The notes beneath the pieces were generated by a model that was not told the DNA's origin, ran no database searches, and saw only the letters and a program-made list of their open reading frames with translations. Source: Pseudomonas graminis (lineage in GTDB: Bacteria; Pseudomonadota; Gammaproteobacteria; Pseudomonadales; Pseudomonadaceae). From it: a stretch of 64,000 nt of DNA. Shown here piece by piece: positions 56,013 through 64,000 of this stretch (position 1 is its first letter; each line of letters begins with the position of its first letter). The stretch is from positions 105,452 through 169,451 of the forward strand of contig NZ_FOHW01000008.1 of assembly GCF_900111735.1 (NCBI RefSeq), written 5' to 3'. The position numbers and the translations under genes were made by a program.

Positions 56013-56837
56013 CTAGCTCAACAACTCCGCAAACGCCTTGTCATCCTCCAGCACCTTCGGCAGCGCGGTGAACACCGCATCCAGGTCAACCCCCTCCAGC
56101 AACGGCCCATCCACTTCCTGCTTGGCCTGCGCGGTGGCGCCGCCGTGATTCTCCAGTGCCGCAGAAATGGTCAACGCCTGAGCCACGATGCGGGGCTGGA
56201 TCGCGTTACCCGGCGCCTGCATGGGCCGCGCCTGATACGCGATGGCGTTCTGGATGACCTCGGGCAATCCCCAGCGCCGGGCCAGTTCCGCGCCGACTTC
56301 CGGGTAACCAAAGCCCAGATGCAACGTCTCAATCGCCGCACGGCCTGTCGTGCCGGTCTTGGTCACGCTGTTGATGCGCTCGGCAACCGCCGGAGCGCCG
56401 GTCTGGATCAGCAGTTCGCCGATGTCGTGCATGACCCCGCAAGTGAAAGCGATTTCCGCATCAGCGCCGGACTGTTTCGCCAGCAGACGGCAAATCCCCG
56501 CCACCTGAAAGCTCTTCAGCCAGAAGCCCTTGAGATCAAAACTCGGTCCTGCCTTGAATGCGCCGGTCACCGCCGACGCCAGCACCAGCGTGCGCAAGGT
56601 ATTGAAGCCCAGGCGCATGGCCGCATCCTCGATGCTCGACGACTCCCGCGCCCCGCGAAAGCGCGCGGAGTTGGCCAGCCGCAGGATCTTCGCCGCGATC
56701 ACCGGATCCTTTTCGATATTGCTGGCGATGCTGCCCAAGTCCGACGACGGGCTGTCGAATTGCTTGATCAGGTCCTGCGCCACCTTGGGAATGCTGGGAA
56801 GACTGCTCAAATCGGCAAACAATTGATCGATACCCAT
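56013..56837 (-). CDS. HDOD-domain protein
   Basis: 274 residues. HDOD domain (about 15-215), starting LPSIPKVAQDLIKQ and with VMHDIGELL in an HD-like position but without full catalytic residues. Family members link signalling and cell cycle or motility by protein contacts. Start 56837 (MGIDQLF) preferred. Partner unknown. Confidence 0.88.
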   Translation of the reverse strand: MGIDQLFADLSSLPSIPKVAQDLIKQFDSPSSDLGSIASNIEKDPVIAAKILRLANSARFRGARESSSIEDAAMRLGFNTLRTLVLASAVTGAFKAGPSFDLKGFWLKSFQVAGICRLLAKQSGADAEIAFTCGVMHDIGELLIQTGAPAVAERINSVTKTGTTGRAAIETLHLGFGYPEVGAELARRWGLPEVIQNAIAYQARPMQAPGNAIQPRIVAQALTISAALENHGGATAQAKQEVDGPLLEGVDLDAVFTALPKVLEDDKAFAELLS

Positions 56838-57117
56838 GGGTGCTGCTCCTGTCTCAGACGATGTACACACCATAGGCAACATTGGCGAATCTGCACACGT
56901 CCGGCAGCTGTTTTGCTACAGACGGCACAAACCAGGAGGCTTGAATCAGGCGACAGTGGATCTTTTTCAGCTCATCTGCCGCCGAGGCGGTTTGCAGGGA
57001 GAAAAATCAGTAATATGGCGACACACCGGAACGGGTCGCGTCCTGTACCGGGCCTTATCGAGGAAACGCCAGACGCCGGACACTCCCGGCCGCGCTGGCC
57101 TGGACATAGAGGGTGTC

Positions 57118-58137
57118 ATGGGTAACGAAAGCATTAACTGGGACAAGCTCGGCTTCGACTACATCAAGACCGACAAACGCTACCTGGCTCACTGGCGCGA
57201 TGGCGCGTGGGACCAAGGCACCCTGACCGAAGACAACGTGCTGCACATCAGCGAAGGCTCGACCGCGCTGCATTACGGCCAGCAATGCTTCGAAGGCCTC
57301 AAGGCCTATCGCGCCAAAGACGGCTCGATCAACCTGTTTCGCCCCGACCAGAACGCCGCGCGCATGCAGCGCAGTTGCAGCCGCCTGCTGATGCCACACG
57401 TGCCGACCGAGCAGTTCATCGAAGCGTGCAAGCAAGTGGTCCGCGCCAACGAGCGTTTCATCCCGCCGTATGGCACCGGCGGCGCGTTGTACCTGCGCCC
57501 GTTCGTGATCGGTGTCGGCGACAACATCGGCGTGCGCGCTGCCCCCGAGTTCATCTTCTCGGTGTTCTGCATCCCGGTGGGCCCGTACTTCAAGGGCGGC
57601 ATGAAACCGCACAACTTCGTGATCTCCAGCTACGACCGCGCCGCGCCACAAGGCACCGGTGCTGCGAAAGTCGGCGGTAACTATGCCGCGAGCATGATGC
57701 CGGGCGCCGAGGCCAAGAAAGCCAACTTCGCCGACGCCATCTACCTCGATCCGTTGACCCACACCAAGATCGAAGAAGTCGGCTCGGCCAACTTCTTCGG
57801 GATCACCCACGACGACCAGTTCATCACACCGAAATCGCCGTCCGTGCTGCCGGGCATCACCCGCCTTTCATTGATCGAACTGGCGCAGAGCCGTCTGGGC
57901 CTGAAGGTCACCGAAGGCGAGGTGTTCATCGACAAGCTCGACCTGTTCAAGGAAGCCGGCGCGTGCGGCACCGCTGCAGTGATCACCCCGATCGGCGGCA
58001 TCAGCTACAAAGACAAACTGCACGTGTTCCACAGCGAAACCGAGGTCGGTCCCGTGACCCAGCGCTTGTACAAAGAGCTGACCGGTATTCAGTCCGGCGA
58101 CATCGAAGGCCCGGCGGGCTGGATCGTCAAGGTCTGA
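57118..58137 (+). CDS. ilvE: Branched-chain amino-acid aminotransferase
   Basis: 339-residue PLP enzyme, fold type IV, for the last step of Leu/Ile/Val synthesis. The motif KVGGNYAASMMPGAEAKK contains the catalytic Lys; EEVGSANFFGI and PSVLPGITRLSLIELA are typical. ATG at 57118 gives the conserved N-terminus. The frame stays open upstream, but without family resemblance. Confidence 0.95.
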   Translation: MGNESINWDKLGFDYIKTDKRYLAHWRDGAWDQGTLTEDNVLHISEGSTALHYGQQCFEGLKAYRAKDGSINLFRPDQNAARMQRSCSRLLMPHVPTEQFIEACKQVVRANERFIPPYGTGGALYLRPFVIGVGDNIGVRAAPEFIFSVFCIPVGPYFKGGMKPHNFVISSYDRAAPQGTGAAKVGGNYAASMMPGAEAKKANFADAIYLDPLTHTKIEEVGSANFFGITHDDQFITPKSPSVLPGITRLSLIELAQSRLGLKVTEGEVFIDKLDLFKEAGACGTAAVITPIGGISYKDKLHVFHSETEVGPVTQRLYKELTGIQSGDIEGPAGWIVKV

Positions 58138-58162
58138 CCCCGACGCGTCCTGCAGGTCTGTA

Positions 58163-58193
58163 AAACCACCGCCTTCGTGCGGTGGTTTTTTTT
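58163..58193 (+). terminator. Terminator after ilvE
   Basis: Stem AAACCACCGC/GCGGTGGTTT with a short loop and a run of eight T. Confidence 0.92.
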
Positions 58194-58310
58194 CGCCCTT
58201 GCTTCGGTCAGGTAGGTCATCGAAGACGTCAGGGTATGAAACCACTGAACTGATCGCCCGGTGCAATGCCGGTGGGTGGGCTATGGTTCAAGCGCGCGCG
58301 TTCTTTTAGT

Positions 58311-58331
58311 GGGACCGGCTTTAGCCGGGAA
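58311..58331. repeat. Short REP-type palindrome
   Basis: GGGACCGGCTTTAGCCGGGA, third copy of the class at 33253 and 55652. Confidence 0.7.
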
Positions 58332-58383
58332 TTGAGCCGGAAATCGGCCGACGTCTGTCACCGACGAAAAACAAGGAGACCTC

Positions 58384-59628
58384 ATGCACTCAACCGTCTT
58401 GTCCCGTCCTGCCGCCTTCAACCGGCCGCTGACCCTGTCCCTCGGCTTGCTCGCCGCCATGCTGGCGTCCAGCGCATCGGCAGACGATTACCCCCACGCC
58501 CGGGAAACCATAGGAACGGTCGAGCAGATCTACGACGGCGCCATGCTCCCGGACCTGGCGGTCAGTACCTATCGCAATATCGGCCGGCTGTTTCCCACCC
58601 ACATTATCAAGGCCGGCGATCACCCCTATGAGTTGCCGAAGTCGGATCGGCAACTGCCCAACGTGCGCTTCACCGTCGACGGCAAAAAGTACGACCTGTA
58701 TGACTTCGTGGCGCTGGACAGCATTACCGCGATGCTGGTGATCAAGGACGGCAAGATCGTCTTCGAGACCTATCAGCGCGGCAACACCGAGAAAACCCGC
58801 TGGATGTCGATGTCGATGGCGAAATCCATTACCTCGACACTGACCGCTGCGGCGATCAAGGACGGCTTGATCAAAGGCCTCGACGCCCAGGTGGTCGATT
58901 ACGTGCCGGCCCTCAAAGGCAGTGCCTACGACGGGGTGACCGTGCGCAACGTGCTGATGATGTCGTCGGGGGTGAAGTGGAACGAAACCTACACCGATCC
59001 GGCGTCGGACCGGCGGGCGTTGCTCAAGGCGCAGATTTCCCAGCAGCCTCACTCGGCCATGGCGCTGATGGCGAGCCTGCCGCGCGCGGCCGAGCCCGGT
59101 ACGGTGAACAACTACAGCACCGGTGAAACCCAGGTCCTCGGCGAGATTGTGCGGGGTGCGGTGAAGATGCCGCTGGCCGAGTACCTGTCGAAAAAGATCT
59201 GGCAGCCTTTCGGCATGGAAAGCGACGCCACCTGGTGGCTGGACTCGCCTGACGGCGTGGAGATCGGCGGGAGCGGGATCAGCGCGACGCTGCGGGATTA
59301 CGGGCGCTTCGGACTGTTCTTCATGAACGACGGCAAGATCAACGGCACCTCAATTCTGCCGGACGGCTGGGTCAGGGAAGCGACACTGCCGACCACGCTC
59401 AAGGGCGGCAAGAGCCTGGATTACGGTTACATGTGGTGGACCGCCTGGACCGCGCCCTCGGTGAAAGATGGCGCCTATTCGGCGGTGGGCATCCAGGGTC
59501 AGAACATCTACGTTAACCCGGCCAATAACGTGGTGATCGTCACCTTCGGCGCGCAACCCAAGCCGGTGGACAAAGAGCCCATCGACCCGATGGCTTTCTT
59601 CGATGCGGTGGTCGCGGCGTTGAAGTGA
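58384..59628 (+). CDS. Secreted serine hydrolase (class C beta-lactamase fold)
   Basis: 414 residues. Signal peptide (to about SASA/DD). SxxK motif SMAK with Ser144 and Lys147, Y-S-T in NNYSTGE as the second motif, and G-GISATLRDYGRFG later. Likely an esterase or D-aminopeptidase relative rather than a true beta-lactamase. AAGGAG precedes the ATG. Confidence 0.88.
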   Translation: MHSTVLSRPAAFNRPLTLSLGLLAAMLASSASADDYPHARETIGTVEQIYDGAMLPDLAVSTYRNIGRLFPTHIIKAGDHPYELPKSDRQLPNVRFTVDGKKYDLYDFVALDSITAMLVIKDGKIVFETYQRGNTEKTRWMSMSMAKSITSTLTAAAIKDGLIKGLDAQVVDYVPALKGSAYDGVTVRNVLMMSSGVKWNETYTDPASDRRALLKAQISQQPHSAMALMASLPRAAEPGTVNNYSTGETQVLGEIVRGAVKMPLAEYLSKKIWQPFGMESDATWWLDSPDGVEIGGSGISATLRDYGRFGLFFMNDGKINGTSILPDGWVREATLPTTLKGGKSLDYGYMWWTAWTAPSVKDGAYSAVGIQGQNIYVNPANNVVIVTFGAQPKPVDKEPIDPMAFFDAVVAALK

Positions 59629-59709
59629 CCTTGTATGCATCGCTGGTCCCACCGCGCACGCCTGACCTGCAGGCGCGCGTTTGCCCGACAAGAGGCCGGG
59701 ATGAGCACC

Positions 59710-60639
59710 TCATCCGTTGATGTAATAAATGCACATCGACAGCGTGACCAGCGAGCCCAGCGTTGAAATCAGGATCGTGCTCGACACCACCGACGCCTCG
59801 CGCTTGTAGTACTCGGCCAGCATGAACGGCCCGGTGCCGGTGGGCAGGGCGCTCAACAGCAGGGCCGAGTTGGCCCACAGCGGCGGCAGGTGGAACACGC
59901 GAAACGCCAGAAACCACGTCAGCAGCGGATGGGCAATCAGTTTGATCAGCACCAGCAACGTCGTGCCCTCGCGCGGGCCTTGCTGTTTTTGAGCGAGAAA
60001 CAGGCCCAGGGAAATCAGCGCGCAAGGCGTCGTCGCAGCACCCAGCAGATTGAGGAATGTGTCCAGCGCGCCCGGCAATGCCGCGCCGGTCGATGCCCAG
60101 CAGGCGCCGAGGATCGGTGACACGACCAAAGGGTTTTTCGCCAGCGCCAGCAGTACTTTGAGCACGATGCGATGCACCCGGGCCTCGCTTTGCAGACCGA
60201 TTTCGATGCACACCAGGGCGATGCCAAACACCACGCACACCACCAGCAACGACGCGATGAGGGCCGGCTCCAGGCCTTCCTGGCCCAGCACCATGACGCA
60301 CAGCGGAATGCCGATGTAGCCGGTATTGGCGTAGGAAGCGCTGAGGGCATCGATGCTGGCATCGGCGAAATGCCCGGCCCTTCGGCGCCGCAGCAGCAAG
60401 GTAATGACGAACATCGCCAGGGTCGAAAGGGTAAAGGTCAGCACGAAGCCCGGGTGCCAGATCTGCGCCCAGGTGGCATGTGCGGTGGCCGTGAACAGCA
60501 GCGCGGGCAAGCACAGCCAGACCACCATCCGGTTGATTTCAGACGCGGCAGTCGGCCCTAAACGGTTGGTACGGCGACAGAGGTAGCCCACGAGGATGAG
60601 CGCGAAGATCGGCAGCAAGACATTCAAAACGGAAGACAT
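59710..60639 (-). CDS. AEC-family transporter
   Basis: 309 residues with 9-10 hydrophobic helices. N-terminal VLNVLLPIFALILVGY, YANTGYIGIPL and the C-terminal ALPTGTGPFMLAEYY fit auxin-efflux-carrier/malonate-type transporters. Exact start uncertain (MSSVLNV here, or 15 nt upstream). Confidence 0.88.
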   Translation of the reverse strand: MSSVLNVLLPIFALILVGYLCRRTNRLGPTAASEINRMVVWLCLPALLFTATAHATWAQIWHPGFVLTFTLSTLAMFVITLLLRRRRAGHFADASIDALSASYANTGYIGIPLCVMVLGQEGLEPALIASLLVVCVVFGIALVCIEIGLQSEARVHRIVLKVLLALAKNPLVVSPILGACWASTGAALPGALDTFLNLLGAATTPCALISLGLFLAQKQQGPREGTTLLVLIKLIAHPLLTWFLAFRVFHLPPLWANSALLLSALPTGTGPFMLAEYYKREASVVSSTILISTLGSLVTLSMCIYYING

Positions 60640-60806
60640 CGAACCCGGGCCCATGACGCAACAAACGAGAGGCGCAGAGTAGAGGGCGCTATCGTCAGGG
60701 TGCAACCTTTGTTGTCAGCGAAAAGCGGACGAGGCGGGCGTTGGGAGAGGGAGCTGGCAAAGCGATGCCCGACGGGTGTCGGGCACGGTGACGGGCGTAG
60801 CGGGGA

Positions 60807-61127
60807 TTACTTTTTCAACGGTTTGAGGTTGCCCGGCGCGATGTCGAGGACCTTGCCGTCTTCCATGTTGATAAGCGCGTATTTATCGCTGATCAGCACC
60901 CATTGCGTACCTTCCCTGGGCGCAGTGAGGCCCTTGCCTTGCCAGTCCTTGACGCCGACACGCTCGTCTTTGTACAGGTCATGGGTGGTGTCGCCGACCT
61001 TGTACTGCTCATTGGTGTGTTCCGCCTGCACGCTTTTCGTCGCAGGGGTCTGCGCTGCTGCAGAGAAGCTGGCCCCGCCCAGACAAGCGACCACGGCCGC
61101 GCAAGCCATCAGTTTTTTCATGTTCAT
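60807..61127 (-). CDS. RcnB-family periplasmic protein
   Basis: 106 residues, signal peptide (ending SAAA/QT). The C-terminal half VKDWQGKGLTAPREGTQWVLI followed by KYALINMEDGKVLDI is the RcnB domain. In E. coli RcnB modulates Ni/Co efflux, but most relatives have unknown roles. AAGGAA precedes the ATG. Confidence 0.85.
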   Translation of the reverse strand: MNMKKLMACAAVVACLGGASFSAAAQTPATKSVQAEHTNEQYKVGDTTHDLYKDERVGVKDWQGKGLTAPREGTQWVLISDKYALINMEDGKVLDIAPGNLKPLKK

Positions 61128-61222
61128 GGGAAATTCCTTTGGTCGTTATTGGAATTCTTTCTCGACACTTTTTTCGTTTGGCGTGCGCCCCGAAACCCGA
61201 CGCACTGGGTCAGTGCCCCGAT

Positions 61223-61531
61223 TTACTTTTCGATCGGGACAATCTTGGTGATCTGGCCATTAGTCGTCTGCACTTCAACGTATTTATCGTGGATGCGCAC
61301 CCACTGACTCATCTTGGCCGGTTCTTCCAGGCCCTTGGCTTTCCAGTCCTTGAGCGCGGCATCGGGACGCTGAAATTCCTGCGGCGAACGGCTGCCGACT
61401 TCGAGCTCCCGCATGTTGTCCCTGGAAGGTTGAATGGTTGGCTCCGTTGCGTTGGCGGCCTGCACCGTAAAACTCGTAACGGAAATGCTACCCAAAATCG
61501 CCAGACCGGCAATGAGCGATTTGCTATTCAT
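61223..61531 (-). CDS. RcnB-family periplasmic protein, paralogue
   Basis: 102 residues, signal peptide (ending VQA/AN). The same domain: LKDWKAKGLEEPAKMSQWVRI and KYVEVQTTNGQITKI. It precedes and parallels the gene at 60807, so the two arose by tandem duplication. No rcnA or other metal exporter adjacent. Confidence 0.85.
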   Translation of the reverse strand: MNSKSLIAGLAILGSISVTSFTVQAANATEPTIQPSRDNMRELEVGSRSPQEFQRPDAALKDWKAKGLEEPAKMSQWVRIHDKYVEVQTTNGQITKIVPIEK

Positions 61532-61648
61532 TCGAAACTCCTTGGCCAGCGCGTGGTGCGCTGTCATTAGTTCCGACCGTGGTGGGCGCAAATCATTCAG
61601 TGGACGTGCTGGCGCGCCGCCCGCTGTTGCAGGTGGTGGCGGCGAATG

Positions 61649-62506
61649 TTAATGGGATAGCGCCTCAGTAATGCTGGTGGACAGTGGCGTGGTCGGCCGG
61701 CCCATCAGGCGGCTCAACTGCCCACCGTCGTCGAACAGCGCACCTTTGGCCGCGGCGGCATCGGAGTTGGCGAGCAACTCGGCGACGAAGTCCGGCAGCC
61801 CGGCCTGCAGCAACACTGCTTTGTAGTCGGCCTCTGGAAGATCGGTGTAGACGACAGGCTTGCCGGATTGCTGGGCGATTTGAGCAGCGAATGCCTTGAG
61901 CGTGTAGGACTCATCGCCGGCCAACTCGTACACCTTGCCCGCCTGATCGTCACTCGCCGTCAGCACGATGGCCGCCGCCTCTGCATAATCCGCCCGCGCG
62001 GCTGAGCTGATCCGGCCTTCGCCCGCGCTGCCGTAGTGCGCGCCGTTCGCCACCGCGTGGGCCACGCCGGCCGTGTAGTTTTCGTGATACCAACCGTTGC
62101 GCAACACCACCGCCGGGACGCCGGCTTGCGTCAGTGCCTCCTCGGTCTGTTTGTGTTCCTCGGCCAGGGCCAGCGCCGAGGTGTCGGCGTGGAGCACGCT
62201 GGTGTAGGCCAGCAGTTTCACGCCGGCGCGGCGGGCCGCGTCGATCACCGCCTGATGCTGAGCCACGCGCTGGCCCACTTCACTGGACGAGATCAGCAGG
62301 ATTTTTTCGGCGCCTTCAAAGGCGCGGTCCAGCGTGTCGGGTTTTGCGTAGTCTGCGTGGCGGACCTGCACGCCTTTTGCGGCAAGGTCGGCCACTTTTT
62401 CCGGGTCACGGGCGGCCGCAACGATCTGCGAGGCAGGCACGGTTTTCAGCAATTGAGCGATGACGAGGCGGCCCAGCTGGCCTGATGCACCGGTGATGAC
62501 GATCAT
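61649..62506 (-). CDS. NAD(P)H:quinone oxidoreductase 2-like protein
   Basis: 285-residue atypical SDR. The N-terminus MIVITGASGQLGRLV has the GxxGxxG nucleotide-binding loop; middle and C-terminus resemble E. coli QOR2/YtfG. Divergent to a HxlR regulator, the same arrangement as ytfG-ytfH. Likely reduces quinones during electrophile stress. Confidence 0.88.
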   Translation of the reverse strand: MIVITGASGQLGRLVIAQLLKTVPASQIVAAARDPEKVADLAAKGVQVRHADYAKPDTLDRAFEGAEKILLISSSEVGQRVAQHQAVIDAARRAGVKLLAYTSVLHADTSALALAEEHKQTEEALTQAGVPAVVLRNGWYHENYTAGVAHAVANGAHYGSAGEGRISSAARADYAEAAAIVLTASDDQAGKVYELAGDESYTLKAFAAQIAQQSGKPVVYTDLPEADYKAVLLQAGLPDFVAELLANSDAAAAKGALFDDGGQLSRLMGRPTTPLSTSITEALSH

Positions 62507-62558
62507 GATGATTCCCGAACAAGGTGATAGGGCGATCAGCATACTCAGCGTGCTAACC

Positions 62559-62578
62559 TTTCGTAAGTACGTACGAAA
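62559..62578. promoter_or_regulatory. Candidate HxlR operator
   Basis: Inverted repeat TTTCGTA/TACGAAA with a 6-nt AGTACG spacer between the divergent genes. Confidence 0.6.
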
Positions 62579-62589
62579 AGGTAAGTGTG

Positions 62590-63003
62590 ATGAACGATAT
62601 TGCTTCTCCCTTTGTAGGCAGTGTCTCTCTGCTGGAGCGGATCCGTACCGGTGAGGTGCTGGCCCGTGACTGTCCTTCGCGGGAAATCCTTAATCATGTG
62701 TGCAGCCGCTGGGGCGTGTTGGTGCTGGTGGTGTTGCTCGACGGCACGCACCGGTTCAGCGAGCTGCGGCGCAAGATCGGCGGTGTCAGTGAAAAGATGC
62801 TTTCGCAGACGCTGCAGAGCCTGGAACAGGACGGGTTTGTCGACCGCAAAGCGCTGCCGGTGGTGCCGCCCCATGTTGAATACCGCCTGACGGCGATGGG
62901 CAGGGAGGTTGCCTTGCAGATGGACGGGCTGACGACCTGGATCGAGGAAAACCTGCCGCGCATTCTGGCGGTGCGACAGGGTAGAGCGGCCGTGCTTGAG
63001 TGA
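62590..63003 (+). CDS. HxlR-family regulator (YtfH-like)
   Basis: 137 residues. Winged helix with CSRWGVLVLVVL, FSELRRKIGGVSEKMLSQTLQ and LEQDGFVDRK. Two cysteines near the N-terminus (DCPS and HVCSRW) could sense electrophiles or oxidants as in QorR/YodB. Start 62590 over GTG 62587. Confidence 0.9.
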   Translation: MNDIASPFVGSVSLLERIRTGEVLARDCPSREILNHVCSRWGVLVLVVLLDGTHRFSELRRKIGGVSEKMLSQTLQSLEQDGFVDRKALPVVPPHVEYRLTAMGREVALQMDGLTTWIEENLPRILAVRQGRAAVLE

Positions 63004-63045
63004 TCGGGTTAGCCCGTTTAGAGCGTTGGTATTTTATTGCCATGA

Positions 63046-63170
63046 TGCGCAAGAAGTTGCGCACTTGATTGTGTGTTTCAGGGGGCTTTCTGCGCTGTAA
63101 GCCACGTCTTCTGTGGCCTGCAGACGAGTGCGCAAGAAGTTGCGCAGGGGTGCGCAACTTCTTGCGCACT
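63046..63170. repeat. Three copies of an 18-bp palindrome, two as a long hairpin
   Basis: TGCGCAAGAAGTTGCGCA at 63046-63063 and 63129-63146, and its reverse complement at 63151-63168. Copies two and three with flanking bases form a 20-bp stem with a GGGG loop (63127-63170) followed by TTTT, so the pair may also act as terminator of the HxlR gene. Confidence 0.85.
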
Positions 63171-63336
63171 TTTACTTTGTTCTTAGGGTTGGCAATCGCT
63201 AAAACCCGTCATTTTTCCTCTTAAGCTATTGATTTTGCTTGGCTAATTCATAACTGGCACAAGCCTTGATATCTCCGTGGCCCCCGGATTGGCATTCACG
63301 CCTTTTCCGATGGTTTTTTGAGCACGGAGAGCATCC

Positions 63337-64000
63337 TTGGCAACCCCCTTAAATCTTCCCGTTGGTGGTGAGAAACGCGAACCCCAAGTCGCGATTGTTC
63401 CGCTTGATCAAATTCAGGTCGAAGACGTTGGTCTTGGTGCGGCGAACGTCGATGCCTGGCTGCAGGACATCAGCGGCGGGGTTGTTACGCTTGAGCGGAT
63501 CAAGACCGTGGCCGGCGGGCTGCCGGTGGTGGGCAACATCATGGCGCTGGTCGATGCGCTGAACGACATCGTTCGGCTGGCGACCAGTGACGAGCGTGAC
63601 CCGCTGGATTGGGTCAGTCTGGGCATCAACCTGATCGGGATGGTGCCGATTCCGCCGGGCATGGCGGCGGCGCGGATGAGCCTGCGGCCAATGCTGTTTC
63701 TGGTGCGTCAGGAGATGCGGCAGGCCGGCAAGGTGGTGCTGGGCGATGCACTGATCGAGATTCTGATCGGGCATCTGAATGCCACCATTGTCGGGACGCT
63801 TGATGACTTTGTGACTCAGGCGCACGGGAAGCTTCCCGGGATTCTTGAGGATGCGGGGAAGCTTGGGGAAGGCGTGCTGTTTGAGATCGCTGCTGGTCTT
63901 GAAATGCTGGTCAAGCCGGACCTCAACGCCAAGGCTGATTTGCGTGAGGCGGAGCAGTTGGTTCATGCCGCAGGCGATCTTTGGGCCTACGACCCTCAGG
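63337..64000 (+). CDS. Rhs-family polymorphic toxin/T6SS effector, N-terminal part
   Basis: Open to the window end (221 codons visible). TTG start with GGAG 7 nt upstream; an in-frame stop at 63319 excludes earlier starts. The N-terminus (VGGEKREPQVAIVPLDQIQ, then VDAWLQDISGGVVTLERIKT and GLPVVGNIMALVDALNDIV) resembles the N-terminal domain of Pseudomonas Rhs proteins, with a hydrophobic stretch near residues 90-115. The Rhs core and toxic C-terminus lie beyond the window. Family call is from memory of similar sequences. Confidence 0.75.
   Translation, partial: MATPLNLPVGGEKREPQVAIVPLDQIQVEDVGLGAANVDAWLQDISGGVVTLERIKTVAGGLPVVGNIMALVDALNDIVRLATSDERDPLDWVSLGINLIGMVPIPPGMAAARMSLRPMLFLVRQEMRQAGKVVLGDALIEILIGHLNATIVGTLDDFVTQAHGKLPGILEDAGKLGEGVLFEIAAGLEMLVKPDLNAKADLREAEQLVHAAGDLWAYDPQ

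Overview
The window reads as a chromosomal segment of a Pseudomonas species. The basis is the gene order infC-rpmI-rplT-pheS-pheT-ihfA-merR-tRNA-Pro(GGG), many fluorescent-pseudomonad-type proteins, Pseudomonas-style REP/REPIN palindromes and high GC. A species cannot be fixed from the sequence; an orphan crtZ hints weakly at the yellow-pigmented or syringae/lutea side of the genus. No insertion sequence, integrase, phage module or CRISPR array was seen.

Layout. 1-2156: end of a ribose/nucleoside catabolic operon (rbsK cut by the window edge, rbsD, secreted nucleoside hydrolase). 2219-3964: small proteins, including a frameshifted gene, an I78 inhibitor lipoprotein and a cold-shock protein. 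4267-11652: translation block thrS, infC (ATT start), rpmI, rplT, pheS, pheT, ihfA and a MerR gene. thrS is preceded by two hairpins that look like tRNA-Thr anticodon arms. 11761-18022: tRNA-Pro followed by accessory DNA. It holds small secreted or membrane proteins, a decayed SOS cluster (SRAP remnant, LexA box, internally deleted umuD, intact umuC) and an arsR-arsC-arsH group without arsB. 18095-28582: two chemoreceptors, each with a sigma-28-like promoter, small stress-type proteins (DUF883, DUF2934), an acetyltransferase, an MFS exporter, MltA, a lipoprotein and a CBS protein.

28733-41659: an acetyltransferase, the nucleotide nucleosidase PpnN, orphan crtZ, a dienelactone hydrolase, then a polyol/pentitol-type cluster. 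That cluster has a DCXR-like reductase, a SorC regulator, two permeases, a binding protein and a divergent ATPase, with a perfect 11-bp-arm palindrome between the divergent units. A CAP-domain protein, an acetyltransferase and a DUF318 permease follow. 41744-52384: a co-directional minus-strand block tonB-exbB-exbD-TonB-dependent receptor-yejA-yejB-yejE-yejF. It encodes a complete outer-to-inner-membrane route, probably for peptides, and a good sigma-54 promoter candidate lies upstream of tonB. 53586-62506: DUF2817 peptidase-like protein, sirtuin, HDOD protein, ilvE, serine hydrolase, AEC transporter, two RcnB-like proteins and a quinone-reductase-like protein. 62590-64000: its divergent HxlR regulator, then a cluster of 18-bp palindromes and the start of a Rhs-type effector gene that runs off the window.

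The most noteworthy observations are the thrS leader with two tRNA-Thr-like hairpins, the dedicated TonB/Yej uptake block with its sigma-54 signature, and the SOS locus in which umuD has lost its middle in frame while keeping its LexA box and its overlap with umuC.
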